NCBI RefSeq assembly: GCF_900155535.1
Contig: NZ_LT706961.1
Location: forward strand, 20,916-84,915
DNA length: 64,000 bases
Reading direction: 5' to 3'
Origin: Corynebacterium urinipleomorphum
GTDB lineage: Bacteria > Actinomycetota > Actinomycetes > Mycobacteriales > Mycobacteriaceae
Part shown: piece after piece, positions 11,748 through 20,108 of the stretch
How positions within the stretch are numbered: the stretch's first letter is position 1
Layout: every line of letters starts with the position of its first letter
Program-made: the position numbers and the translations under genes
The notes under the pieces: generated by a model
The model's input: only the letters and a program-made list of their open reading frames with translations
The model's database searches: none
Told to the model about the DNA's origin: nothing

Positions 11748-14714
11748 CTACTGAATGTTCTGGTAGTTCTCCACGGCGCGGTCGAGCTTGTCCAGGGCAC
11801 GGCCGTACTCCTCGAAGGAGCCGTCGCGGGCGCCTTCCAGGCCACGAAGTGCTTCCTGGATGCTGTTCAGGGCGGCATCTTTGTCGCCGGCGGGAGCACT
11901 GTCACCGGCCTTGTCGGCGGTCTGCTCCCTGTCGGTGTTCCCCCCTTCGGGCTTGGCTTCGCCTTCACCGGCGATGGTGATGTCCTGGGCTTCCTTGGCG
12001 TCAATACCCACCTGGTTCAGTGCCTGGGAGACGGTCGGGGCGTAGCCAACGCGGTCCTTGTAGAAGACCAGGACGCGCAGCAGCTTCGGGAAGGCGGAGG
12101 CCTGGTCCTTGCGCTGCGAGTAGATCGGCTCGACGTAGAGGATCTCGCCGTCTGCGACTGGCAGGGTGAGCAGGTTACCGTTCTTCAGGTCGTTTGAGCC
12201 CTGCCACAGGGTGCGGTCGCGGGCGACCTGGTCGGAGGACATCAGGGCGTCCTGGGCCTGCTTCGGGCCGCGGGTCTGCGTGTTCGTGGGCAGAACGCGG
12301 ACGGTGATGTGGCCGAAGTTGTCTGGATCCGAGGACACCGCCATGTGGGCGGCAAGGAACTCGCGGTCGAGGCCGCGGTACGGAGTGATCAACTGGAAGG
12401 ACGGTTCTTTCGTCTTCGGGTCGGCGGCGACCACGTAGTACGGCGGCTGGTTCAGCTCGTTGCGGCCCTCCGGTGCGGTTGGGTCGTTCGGGACGGACCA
12501 GAATGCGTCGTTGTTGAAGAACACACCCGGGTCGGACACGTGGTAGCGGGCCAGAAGCTCACGCTGGACCTTGAACAGGTCCTCCGGGTAACGCAGGTGC
12601 TCACGCAGATCGTCGGTGATCTCGGACGACGGGTGGACCGTGCCCGGGAACGCGCCCATCCACGCCTTGAGCACCGGGTCCTCCTCGTCGAAGGCGTAGA
12701 GGTCCACACTGCCGTCGTAAGCATCCACGGTGGCCTTGACGGAGTTGCGGATGTAGCCGACCTCGTTGTTCACCAGTCGCTGGTCAGTGCCCTCCGGGTT
12801 GAGTGCGTCCACCGTGGTGGACTGCAGGGAGGTGCGGGTGGAGTACGGCAGCGCCGACAGGGTGGTGTAACCGTCGACGACCCACTTGATGCGGCCGTCG
12901 ACAACCGCCGGGTAGGTCTGCTGGTCGGTGGTGAGCCACGGCGCGACCTTTTCCACGCGCTGACGCGGGTCACGGTCGTACAGGATGCGGGAATCGCTGC
13001 CGACGCGGTCGGACAGGATGAGGTTCAGCTCCTGGTATTTGATCGCGTAGGCGATGCGGTCGATCCAATTTCCGATTCCCACCCCGCCTTCGCCGTCGTA
13101 AGTGAACTGCGTGCCGTCGGTGTCGTACTCCAGCGGGCCCTGGCCCACGTCGCCGACGACGGCGTAGTCGAGGCCGTCCTCGGCGGACGCAATGACTGGG
13201 CCGTAGTAGACGCGGGGCTGGTCCACGCGAATACCCAGGTCCTCCGCGTCCTTCTTCTCCGCGGCGTTCTCATTCGCCTGCAAATCGGACACAGTGAAGA
13301 CCGGGAGGCCGCCGCGGGTGGAGCCGGCGTCCTGCGCCGCCTCGTCGACAATGCTTGCCTGCGCCGCGACGAAGCCGTTGCCGTGGGTGTACACCGTATG
13401 GCGGTTCAACCAGTCTTTCTGGTTTTCCTGCAGGGCGTTCGGGTTCAGCTCACGGGCGGCGACCACGTAGTCGCGCAGCTCCCCGTCGACGGTGTAGCGG
13501 TCCATGGCCAGGCTGTCGGGGAAGCCGTAGAAATTCTTCAGCTGCTGGTTCTGGGTGAACGTCGGGCCGAGAATCTCCGGGTCGAGCAGACGGATGTTGG
13601 AGATCGTGGCGGAGTCGTTGGCCACGTCCCCGTCGTTAGTGGTTTCCGCGCCCCAGTTGTTCTCGTAGGTGACCTTGTCGTCGGTAAGCCCGTAGGCCTC
13701 GCGGGTGGCTTCGATATTGCGCGCGATGTATTCGGACTCGCGGGCCTGGCGGTTCGGGTTGACCGAGAACTGCTGTAGCAGCGCCGGCCAGGCCTGTCCG
13801 ATGACCAGGGAAGACAGAACCATCAGCACTGTCGCCATGACGGGCACGCGCAGGTCCCTGTACACCACGGAGGCGAAGAAGGCAGCAGCAACCAGGATCG
13901 CGATGACCATGAGGATGATGCGCGCCGGAAGCTGTGCGTTGATGTCGGTGTAGGACGCGCCGGTGAAGATATCGTTGTGGCCGAACAGCAGGCTGTAACG
14001 CTGCAGCCAGTAATCGAGCGCCTTCACCAGCATCCACAGGCCGGCCGTGACTGCGAGCTGCACCAGCGCAGCGCGCGAGATGTGGCCCTTGGTGCCTGCC
14101 ACCTGGCTGGCGATCCGGATGCCGCCGAGCAGGTAGTGACCGACCAGGCCGACAAGGAACGCGATGACCAGCAGCATGGACAGGACACTGACAATGGTGC
14201 TCAGAGCCGGTAGCGCGAACGCGTAGAAGCCCAAGTCGCGGCCGAATTGCGCATCAGTTCTGCCGAAGGATTCACCGTTCACCCACAACAGGAACGTGCG
14301 CCACGCACCCTGCCCCAGCACACCGCTGACAAGACCGACGGCCAGCGGCACCCACAGCACCAGCGGGCGGATACCGGACTGGATCGCGGCGCGGTTGAGT
14401 GTCATCGGCGAGTTCGGGTCGCTGAACACGGTGAAGTCTGTGTCGCGCTCGCGGCCGCGCCAGGCGAAGAACGCCGCGGCCCACGTGATCGCCGCACCGA
14501 GAGCCGCGAAGGCGAGGAACAGCACGATCCGGGCCAGGATGGTTGTGGTGAACACCCCGCGGTAGTCCAGCTCCCCGAACCAGCGGAAATCGGTGTAGAG
14601 CCCCACCAACATCGGAACGAGGAAGAGCACCAAAGCGATGATGCCCATGAAAATCGCGAATCTATTTGAGGATTTCCCCGGCTTCGGGCGGGGGCGGTTC
14701 AGGCGCGTGGCCAA
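11748..14714 (-). CDS. UPF0182 family large membrane protein
   Basis: A 988-residue protein of the UPF0182 (COG1615) family, conserved across actinobacteria with unknown function. The N-terminal third (about 15-320) has around seven membrane-spanning segments. The rest is a large, probably extracytoplasmic domain with the family's Tyr-Arg-Gly-Leu-Asp-Arg-Glu-Phe and Gln-Val-Asp-Gln-type segments. It ends in an acidic, Gly/Ala-rich region (about 890-930) and a helical C-terminus. Length is normal for the family. The start at GTG/ATG 14714 (Met-Ala-Thr-Arg-Leu) follows a GGAGCTTC-like site. Confidence 0.9.
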   Translation of the reverse strand: MATRLNRPRPKPGKSSNRFAIFMGIIALVLFLVPMLVGLYTDFRWFGELDYRGVFTTTILARIVLFLAFAALGAAITWAAAFFAWRGRERDTDFTVFSDPNSPMTLNRAAIQSGIRPLVLWVPLAVGLVSGVLGQGAWRTFLLWVNGESFGRTDAQFGRDLGFYAFALPALSTIVSVLSMLLVIAFLVGLVGHYLLGGIRIASQVAGTKGHISRAALVQLAVTAGLWMLVKALDYWLQRYSLLFGHNDIFTGASYTDINAQLPARIILMVIAILVAAAFFASVVYRDLRVPVMATVLMVLSSLVIGQAWPALLQQFSVNPNRQARESEYIARNIEATREAYGLTDDKVTYENNWGAETTNDGDVANDSATISNIRLLDPEILGPTFTQNQQLKNFYGFPDSLAMDRYTVDGELRDYVVAARELNPNALQENQKDWLNRHTVYTHGNGFVAAQASIVDEAAQDAGSTRGGLPVFTVSDLQANENAAEKKDAEDLGIRVDQPRVYYGPVIASAEDGLDYAVVGDVGQGPLEYDTDGTQFTYDGEGGVGIGNWIDRIAYAIKYQELNLILSDRVGSDSRILYDRDPRQRVEKVAPWLTTDQQTYPAVVDGRIKWVVDGYTTLSALPYSTRTSLQSTTVDALNPEGTDQRLVNNEVGYIRNSVKATVDAYDGSVDLYAFDEEDPVLKAWMGAFPGTVHPSSEITDDLREHLRYPEDLFKVQRELLARYHVSDPGVFFNNDAFWSVPNDPTAPEGRNELNQPPYYVVAADPKTKEPSFQLITPYRGLDREFLAAHMAVSSDPDNFGHITVRVLPTNTQTRGPKQAQDALMSSDQVARDRTLWQGSNDLKNGNLLTLPVADGEILYVEPIYSQRKDQASAFPKLLRVLVFYKDRVGYAPTVSQALNQVGIDAKEAQDITIAGEGEAKPEGGNTDREQTADKAGDSAPAGDKDAALNSIQEALRGLEGARDGSFEEYGRALDKLDRAVENYQNIQ

Positions 14715-14815
14715 AATCGAAGCTCCTTAAACGGTCTATGGAATTAGCTGTGGCAGTGAACTATTAAGCTCAACACTAAATTGCTTAACGCCTAAAAGAC
14801 CAGAAGGGTTCCCCC

Positions 14816-15361
14816 TTGCCGCAGTTACAACGCCCCCAGCAGGCTCTGAACAAGGCCATGATGGAAGCTGTCGAGTTCGTGCACGCCGAAGGCTGGGATG
14901 CCTCCCCCACCCTGTTCGCGCTGGTGCCCACCGAATTGGTGGCGGATCAGTTGGCGTCGCTCGACGAGGAAGCGGATTCACCGTTGACGCTCATCGTGCA
15001 AGACGACATCCCGGAGCACATTCAGCCGGGCTCGGACGAGCTGGGCGATTACCTCACCCGTTTGGTGTGGCCCGAGGAGATCGCGGGGCTAGTGCTCGCC
15101 CAAGAAATCATGTTCAAGGACACCGCAGAGGCAGCGGCGGAGGCGGCACGCCCGGCGCGGTTGTTCTCGGGCGTGCTGCGCGAGGAGGGCGTCGAGCAGA
15201 CGTTGCTGCAGTTGCGCCCCACCGAAGAGGAGCTCGAGGAAGCGGGCCCGTTCGCTCAGGACGACATCCAGCTCCGCGGCGGCCCGGGGGTGGCCCCGGC
15301 GGTTCTCGGGGCGCTGCGTTACAGCCTGGACAACGAGGACATGAACGAGGACCTAGACTAA
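14816..15361 (+). CDS. PPA1309 family protein
   Basis: A 181-residue acidic cytoplasmic protein matching the actinobacterial PPA1309 family (unknown function), usually found beside the UPF0182 and PDZ-protease genes as here. It carries the family's Gly-Trp-Asp-Ala-Ser-Pro-Thr-Leu-Phe-Ala-Leu-Val-Pro-Thr and Trp-Pro-Glu-Glu-Ile-Ala-Gly segments. The start is TTG 14816, preceded by GAAGGG; no better ATG exists nearby except Met19-Met20. It is divergent from the UPF0182 gene across about 100 bp that must hold both promoters. Confidence 0.8.
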   Translation: MPQLQRPQQALNKAMMEAVEFVHAEGWDASPTLFALVPTELVADQLASLDEEADSPLTLIVQDDIPEHIQPGSDELGDYLTRLVWPEEIAGLVLAQEIMFKDTAEAAAEAARPARLFSGVLREEGVEQTLLQLRPTEEELEEAGPFAQDDIQLRGGPGVAPAVLGALRYSLDNEDMNEDLD

Positions 15362-15390
15362 GACGCGTCTGATCAAAGGAGTCGTTTTCC

Positions 15391-16032
15391 GTGCTTTCCG
15401 CTACTTTCACCCGCCGCGCGTGCGTGCCCGCCGCGCTCGTGCTCGCTCTAGGACTGCCCGCCTGCTCGTCGAAAGACGAGGAGCCGGCCCCACAGCCCTC
15501 GGAAGCCGTTGAGACAACAGAGTCGACGCAACAATCCACGACCACTGAGCCGGCCTCATCGTCCACGGAGGAGACGACGAGCAGCAGCCGCTGGCTCGGC
15601 GGGGGCGAGGACAAGCTCGAGGAAGTCCGGGAGACGTTCGCGTCGCTCGCGCCCGCATCGCTTTTCGACGCCTTGGATACCTGCACCGAGACCAGCCTCC
15701 GCAGCTCCTACGACTGCAACGGCAAGGACATCGGCCAGTTCCAGTTCTTCGAGTCCGAGTCCATGGCTAAGGACACCGCGAATGTGCTCGAGGGGCTGAA
15801 GAGCTCCACGGTCGTTGAAGAGACCGACGACAAGCTGGTCGGTTGGAGCATGATCGGCCGCACTGCTGTGATCACGGTCGTCGATGTCGCTGAAGGCAAA
15901 GTCCTCCAGCAGATGATGTCGTCTGAGGTGGAGGATCCCCGCGACCGGATCTACGAGCTGGGGCTCGCCGAGAAGAGCACCGGGGAATCGAGCACGGCGA
16001 CCGCTACCACGACGGCCAGCGAGACTAGCTAG
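15391..16032 (+). CDS. putative lipoprotein, unknown function
   Basis: A 213-residue secreted lipoprotein starting at GTG 15391. The signal peptide runs to a lipobox Leu-Pro-Ala-Cys at residues 22-25, where Cys25 would be lipidated. A disordered Glu/Thr/Ser-rich linker follows (30-65), then a folded domain of about 120 residues with two Cys (near 106 and 115), and a Thr/Ser-rich tail. It lies 29 bp after the PPA1309 gene and its 3' end overlaps the convergent PDZ-protease gene by 8 bp. I cannot name the domain. Confidence 0.65.
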   Translation: MLSATFTRRACVPAALVLALGLPACSSKDEEPAPQPSEAVETTESTQQSTTTEPASSSTEETTSSSRWLGGGEDKLEEVRETFASLAPASLFDALDTCTETSLRSSYDCNGKDIGQFQFFESESMAKDTANVLEGLKSSTVVEETDDKLVGWSMIGRTAVITVVDVAEGKVLQQMMSSEVEDPRDRIYELGLAEKSTGESSTATATTTASETS

Positions 16033-17143
16033 CCTCGCACGTCTCCACGGGTTGGCCGGAGGAGAAGGCGTGCATGGCAGAAATGGCGTCGTCAAGCGTG
16101 CCCACTTTCGCGACAACCATGTCGCCGCTGTCCACCTTGCGTGCTTCGGCGCAATTCTTTTCGGGCGCAAGGAAGAGCTCCGCGCCGCCGTCGCGCGCGC
16201 CCTCGATCTTGTGGGTGATGCCTCCGATGGGGCCGACGGTGCCGTCCTCGTTGATGGTGCCGGTACCCGCGACGTTGCGGCCGCCGTTGAGCTCGCCGGG
16301 TGAGAGTTTGTCGATCACGGCGAGCGAGAAGATCATTCCGGCACTGGGCCCACCGACATCGTTGAGGTTGTAGGTGACGTTGATGTCGCCGGCGGGTTCG
16401 GAGGTCATGGTGATGCCCAGCAGCGGTAGTTCTTTGTCCTCCGGGTTGGCGCCGAGGGTGAGTTCCGCGTCTTTCTCCCCGTCTTCCCCGCGCAGGTACG
16501 TGACGGTCACTTTGTCGCCAGGCTTCTTCGTGCGCACTTTGTCTTGAACCTGCTGAGGTTCGCTGACGTCCTCCCCGTCGACCGCGGTGATCACGTCGCC
16601 GGCGTTAAGCGCGCCCGAGGCCGCTGTGCCGTCCATGACATCGTGAACGATGACCTTGGTCGGCTCCCCCAGGTGCTTCATCGCAGCAACGGTGGCCGCA
16701 GCTTCCGATGCGACGAAGGTGGCCTCGTTGTGCTGTTTCAACTCCTCGTCCGTCATGTTCTGCGGAAGAATCTGGCCGATGGGCACGAGCGTGTCGTGCG
16801 AAAACAGCCAGCGGCCGAGCGCTTGCCCCATGGTCATGTTGGTGCGCACGGAGACTGTGGTCATGTCCAAGGAGCCGGATGTCTCGTCGATGTCGCCTCC
16901 GTCAATCTGGATGACGGGAGTGCCGTCGATGTCCGCGAGCGTGTTGAAGGTCGGGCCGGCGCTTTCCGCCGCAAACGGCACAGTCAGCTTGATGGGCGTA
17001 CCCGGGATCCCACCCAGCACGAGCATGAGCGCCATGAGCGCAAGCGGGATTCCGCCCCAGATCACCGCGCTGCGGCGCGTGCTCTGCGGCTCGGGATTGT
17101 CTGCTGCGGGCTTTTCCACGGATGTACAGCCTACATGGCGCAT
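16025..17143 (-). CDS. PDZ domain protease with Lon-type catalytic domain (YlbL-like)
   Basis: A 372-residue membrane-anchored protease. One membrane segment at about 26-48 is followed by an extracytoplasmic region, a PDZ domain (about 160-225, with Ala-Leu-Asn-Ala-Gly-Asp-Val-Ile) and a Lon-type S16 peptidase domain. The catalytic dyad is Ser267 in Gly-Gly-Pro-Ser-Ala-Gly and Lys312 in Gly-Gly-Ile-Thr-His-Lys. This is the YlbL/Rv3194c type, thought to process or degrade envelope proteins. ATG 17143 is used; a TTG 33 bp upstream would add 11 residues. It is divergent from the metalloprotease-like gene. Confidence 0.88.
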   Translation of the reverse strand: MRHVGCTSVEKPAADNPEPQSTRRSAVIWGGIPLALMALMLVLGGIPGTPIKLTVPFAAESAGPTFNTLADIDGTPVIQIDGGDIDETSGSLDMTTVSVRTNMTMGQALGRWLFSHDTLVPIGQILPQNMTDEELKQHNEATFVASEAAATVAAMKHLGEPTKVIVHDVMDGTAASGALNAGDVITAVDGEDVSEPQQVQDKVRTKKPGDKVTVTYLRGEDGEKDAELTLGANPEDKELPLLGITMTSEPAGDINVTYNLNDVGGPSAGMIFSLAVIDKLSPGELNGGRNVAGTGTINEDGTVGPIGGITHKIEGARDGGAELFLAPEKNCAEARKVDSGDMVVAKVGTLDDAISAMHAFSSGQPVETCEAS

Positions 17144-17217
17144 GTTCGCTGACAGCGTTGCTCCCTCAGCCGGCAAATCGTGGACCAGCCCGGATACCCG
17201 CCGGTAGGCTAGCCAGC

Positions 17218-18672
17218 ATGGTTAACGGATTCGGGTTCTCATTCCCCAACGACGACGGCGACGACCGGGATCGCGACCGCGACGACCGTGATAGTGATGA
17301 TCGCGGGGGCCGCGACGACCAGTCGAACCCGTTCGGCCAGTTCGGCTTCGCTTTCGGCAACGGCGGCGGCGCGAACTTCAGCGGCAACCTAGGCGATATC
17401 CTCGGCCAGTTCGGCGAGATGCTCTCCGGCATGGGTGCCCCTGGTCAACAGGGCCAGCAGGGCGACAAGCCGAAGCAGGATCCGGTGAATTACGACGTGG
17501 CCCTGCGCACTGCCCGCCGCTCCATCAAGGATCCGAAAGGCGCGACGGCGAACGACCGCACTGCGGTGACCGAGTCGACCCGCCTAGCCAACCTGTGGCT
17601 TGACGACGCCTCGGCGCTGCCGGATTCCGGTGCGCGCCCCGAGGCATGGAGCGCCGACGACTGGCTGACCAACACCCTGCCCACGTGGAAGCGTTTAGTC
17701 AGCCCAGTGGCGGAACACATGGACCGCGCGCAGCTCGACGCGATGCCGGAACAGGCCCGGGAGATCTTCGGGCCCATCACGCAGATGCTCGGCCACTTCA
17801 ACTCCATGAATTTCGGTGCCCGCCTGGGCCAGGCGCTGGGCGACTTGGCCAACCAGGCACTGACTGGCAACGACTTCGGGCTGCCGGTGGCACCGAGCGG
17901 CGTCATCGGCATCGTGCCCAAGAATATTGAGCCGATCTCCGACCAGCTCTCGGTTCCGGGCCAGGAAGTGCTCGTGTACATCTCCGCCCGCGAGGCCGCG
18001 CGTCAGCGCCTGTTCACCCATGTGCCGTGGCTGGTGGAGCGCATTGTCTCCTCCGTGGAGGAATACTCCGTGGGGCTGGAGCTGGACACCTCCCACATCG
18101 AGGAGCAGATCCGCAACCTCGATCTGGAGTCCGGGGATCCGGCGAAGATCCAGGAAGCGATGCAGGGCATGCAGGATATGGACATGTCCCCGCGCGTGAC
18201 CTCCCGCAACGCCGCAGCCGCATCGCGGCTGGAGACCCTTCTCGCGCTCGTGGAGGGCTGGGTCGAGGTCGTCGTGGAGGACGCGCTCGGTGACCGCATC
18301 CCGTCGACATCGGCGCTCACCGAGTCGTGGGCGCGCCGCCGGGCCACCGGCGGCTCCGCGGAGCACGCGTTCAACAACATCGTCGGCATCGAGCTCGGGG
18401 CGCCGAAGACGAACGAGGCAGCGGATCTGTGGCGCCGCGCGACCAACGCGGTCGGCGTGGACCGCCGCGACAAGGTGTGGGACCACCCGGACTTCCTGCC
18501 TACCGCGGAGCACCTAGACAACCCGGCCGCTTTCATCGACACGCTGCTCGACGACGCACCGGACGCGCAGTTCGACGAAGAGATCGCCAAATTGGAGGAG
18601 ATGCTCGCGAACGAGCCGGGCCCGAGCGAGGATGACCGCCCGAAGGACCAGGACGGAGACGAAGAGGACTAA
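17218..18672 (+). CDS. zinc-dependent metalloprotease-like protein (DUF2342)
   Basis: A 484-residue actinobacterial protein of the DUF2342 family, annotated as zinc-dependent metalloprotease or coenzyme F420 biosynthesis-associated protein; its activity is not established. The N-terminal 90 residues are low-complexity Asp/Arg-rich then Gly/Phe-rich. The conserved part begins near residue 95, with Phe-Thr-His-Val-Pro-Trp-Leu (around 265) and Val-Glu-Gly-Trp-Val-Glu (around 348) as family signatures that could supply zinc ligands. An acidic tail ends the protein. ATG 17218 is chosen because the upstream extension would overlap the divergent protease gene. Confidence 0.82.
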   Translation: MVNGFGFSFPNDDGDDRDRDRDDRDSDDRGGRDDQSNPFGQFGFAFGNGGGANFSGNLGDILGQFGEMLSGMGAPGQQGQQGDKPKQDPVNYDVALRTARRSIKDPKGATANDRTAVTESTRLANLWLDDASALPDSGARPEAWSADDWLTNTLPTWKRLVSPVAEHMDRAQLDAMPEQAREIFGPITQMLGHFNSMNFGARLGQALGDLANQALTGNDFGLPVAPSGVIGIVPKNIEPISDQLSVPGQEVLVYISAREAARQRLFTHVPWLVERIVSSVEEYSVGLELDTSHIEEQIRNLDLESGDPAKIQEAMQGMQDMDMSPRVTSRNAAAASRLETLLALVEGWVEVVVEDALGDRIPSTSALTESWARRRATGGSAEHAFNNIVGIELGAPKTNEAADLWRRATNAVGVDRRDKVWDHPDFLPTAEHLDNPAAFIDTLLDDAPDAQFDEEIAKLEEMLANEPGPSEDDRPKDQDGDEED

Positions 18673-19205
18673 CTGGGTCCGAAGCGCTGGTACGCCTCGA
18701 GGAAGCCTTTCGCGCGCTCGGCGCGGGGCACCTTATCGGCCCATTCCCAAAATCGGGGGCCGTGGCCCGGAATGAAGGTGTGTACCAGCTCGTGCACGAC
18801 CACGGCGTCGACCACCCAGTCAGGCACGTCGCGCAACCGGTCGCTGATGCGGATATCGCCGGTGGAGACCGTGCACGAGCCCCACTGAGTGTTGTGGTTG
18901 CTCGCCCAGCGCACGGAGCCGATCCTAGCTTTGCCGTCCAACACCTGCGCGTTGAGTTTCTCCGCGCGGGCAAGGAGGTCGTCGTCGGACACGGCATTCG
19001 ACGTGGACCGCCGCTTCAACTTCGCCAGAATTTCCGCGACAGCCTCGCGCTCCTCTCTTTCGGAGAACCGCGCGGGAATACGGACCTCGATCCTCTCCCC
19101 CGCATGCCTCGCCTGCACAGTCCGAGTGCGCCGCGCGGAGCGGAACACGTCCACCCCCTCCGGCGGCCACGGCTCGCTGGATGTCGACTGAAGTGGACGG
19201 TTCAT
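18669..19205 (-). CDS. M48/YgjP-like metallopeptidase
   Basis: A 178-residue protein of the YgjP-like (DUF45) metallopeptidase group. The zinc motif His138-Glu-Leu-Val-His142 is intact, with His148 a likely third ligand, and the upstream Arg-Trp-Gly/Gln-Trp-Gly-Ser-Cys segment is typical of the family. It has no membrane segment, so it is cytosolic. Substrates are unknown. Its stop codon overlaps the end of the DUF2342 gene by 4 bp (convergent). Its start lies about 50 bp from the divergent cyclodehydratase-like gene. Confidence 0.85.
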   Translation of the reverse strand: MNRPLQSTSSEPWPPEGVDVFRSARRTRTVQARHAGERIEVRIPARFSEREEREAVAEILAKLKRRSTSNAVSDDDLLARAEKLNAQVLDGKARIGSVRWASNHNTQWGSCTVSTGDIRISDRLRDVPDWVVDAVVVHELVHTFIPGHGPRFWEWADKVPRAERAKGFLEAYQRFGPS

Positions 19206-19256
19206 GGCTGCGGCGGCTCCGTGCGGCTGGGATAGTGGCGTTTGGGGGTGGGCAGA

Positions 19257-20108
19257 ATGCTGCTGAACGATTCAACACTAGTCACGCTCGCACACAGCGT
19301 GCACGTTCTGGTTCGCGGAGACAATGCAGTGCAATTCGGGGTGGACCCGACACGAAGCGGGGTCATAGAGACGCGTGCCGCGAAGGCGCTGAGCAGGGTA
19401 CTCAGCGACGCCGACTGGCCGTTAGAGGTCGGCGAACTACAGGAACAGCTAGTCAGCGGTTGCGGTGTCGATTCAACGGAGGCACGCACTCTTATCGACG
19501 ACTTATGTGCCTACCGCATCCTCATCTCCCCCGACCCGGTAGTGGTGGCTGTGCTCGGCACCACTCCACTCGCCCGCGAGATCAGGAGGCTGCTTGGCGG
19601 TTCGGGAGTGACAGTGAGAATCCCGCTGATCAACGAGGACACCACCGCCTTTCTCGACCGGCAAGCACACTCACCGCTCGTGGTGGTGGACCGCGCGCAT
19701 GAATACTGGAAACTCGGGCGTTCATTGAAAGATCATCCGAACTGGGTGGTGCCGGTTCTGTCGTTGGATTCCCGGGTGATCGTCGGTCCGGTGGCACGGA
19801 ATGGTTCGGGTCCGTGCCCCACATGCGCACTCATGCGCTTGCATGACAGGGACACTCACTTTGCCCAGGCTGTGGAAGATGCGTCGAAGCGTCCGCGCAC
19901 CATGGATGTGGTCGTCGCCGCCGCCGGCGCCGCGTCGGTAGCGTTAGTGGTCAGGCGGCTGGCTGGAGCCCCGGATCCGCCCGGGGTGATTTCGTCTGCA
20001 GCTGAGCCCGGCTGGGCTGCGGTCATCGATCCACTGGGCCCGCGTCTGATCACCTCGCTCGATGTGGAAACGCACCCCCTGTGCCCGGTGTGCGCCACAC
20101 AGGATTGA
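19257..20108 (+). CDS. cyclodehydratase/ThiF-like leader-binding protein, orphan
   Basis: A 283-residue protein resembling the TOMM leader-peptide-binding and ThiF-like partners of YcaO cyclodehydratases. It has an N-terminal winged-helix-like region (1-95), a Rossmann-like strand (Val-Val-Ala-Val-Leu-Gly-Thr-Thr-Pro-Leu-Ala, about 97-110), and two Cys pairs, Cys-Pro-Thr-Cys near 187 and Cys-Pro-Val-Cys near the C-terminus, likely binding zinc. No YcaO gene or precursor peptide is near. The position next to uvrD2 is conserved in mycobacteria (Rv3196 type). ATG 19257 follows a G-rich ribosome-binding site. Its stop directly abuts the convergent uvrD2 stop. Confidence 0.6.
   Translation: MLLNDSTLVTLAHSVHVLVRGDNAVQFGVDPTRSGVIETRAAKALSRVLSDADWPLEVGELQEQLVSGCGVDSTEARTLIDDLCAYRILISPDPVVVAVLGTTPLAREIRRLLGGSGVTVRIPLINEDTTAFLDRQAHSPLVVVDRAHEYWKLGRSLKDHPNWVVPVLSLDSRVIVGPVARNGSGPCPTCALMRLHDRDTHFAQAVEDASKRPRTMDVVVAAAGAASVALVVRRLAGAPDPPGVISSAAEPGWAAVIDPLGPRLITSLDVETHPLCPVCATQD
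19490..19500 (+). repeat. TCTTATCGACG, one-base variant of the 11-mer
   Basis: Differs from GCTTATCGACG at the first base only. Read as Leu-Ile-Asp-Asp in the cyclodehydratase-like gene. Confidence 0.4.

Noticed and set aside
12309..13778. Long plus-strand frames opposite the UPF0182 gene, and similar ones opposite uvrD2, adnA and secA
   Set aside because: These are shadows of high-GC third codon positions. They lack start signals and known motifs.
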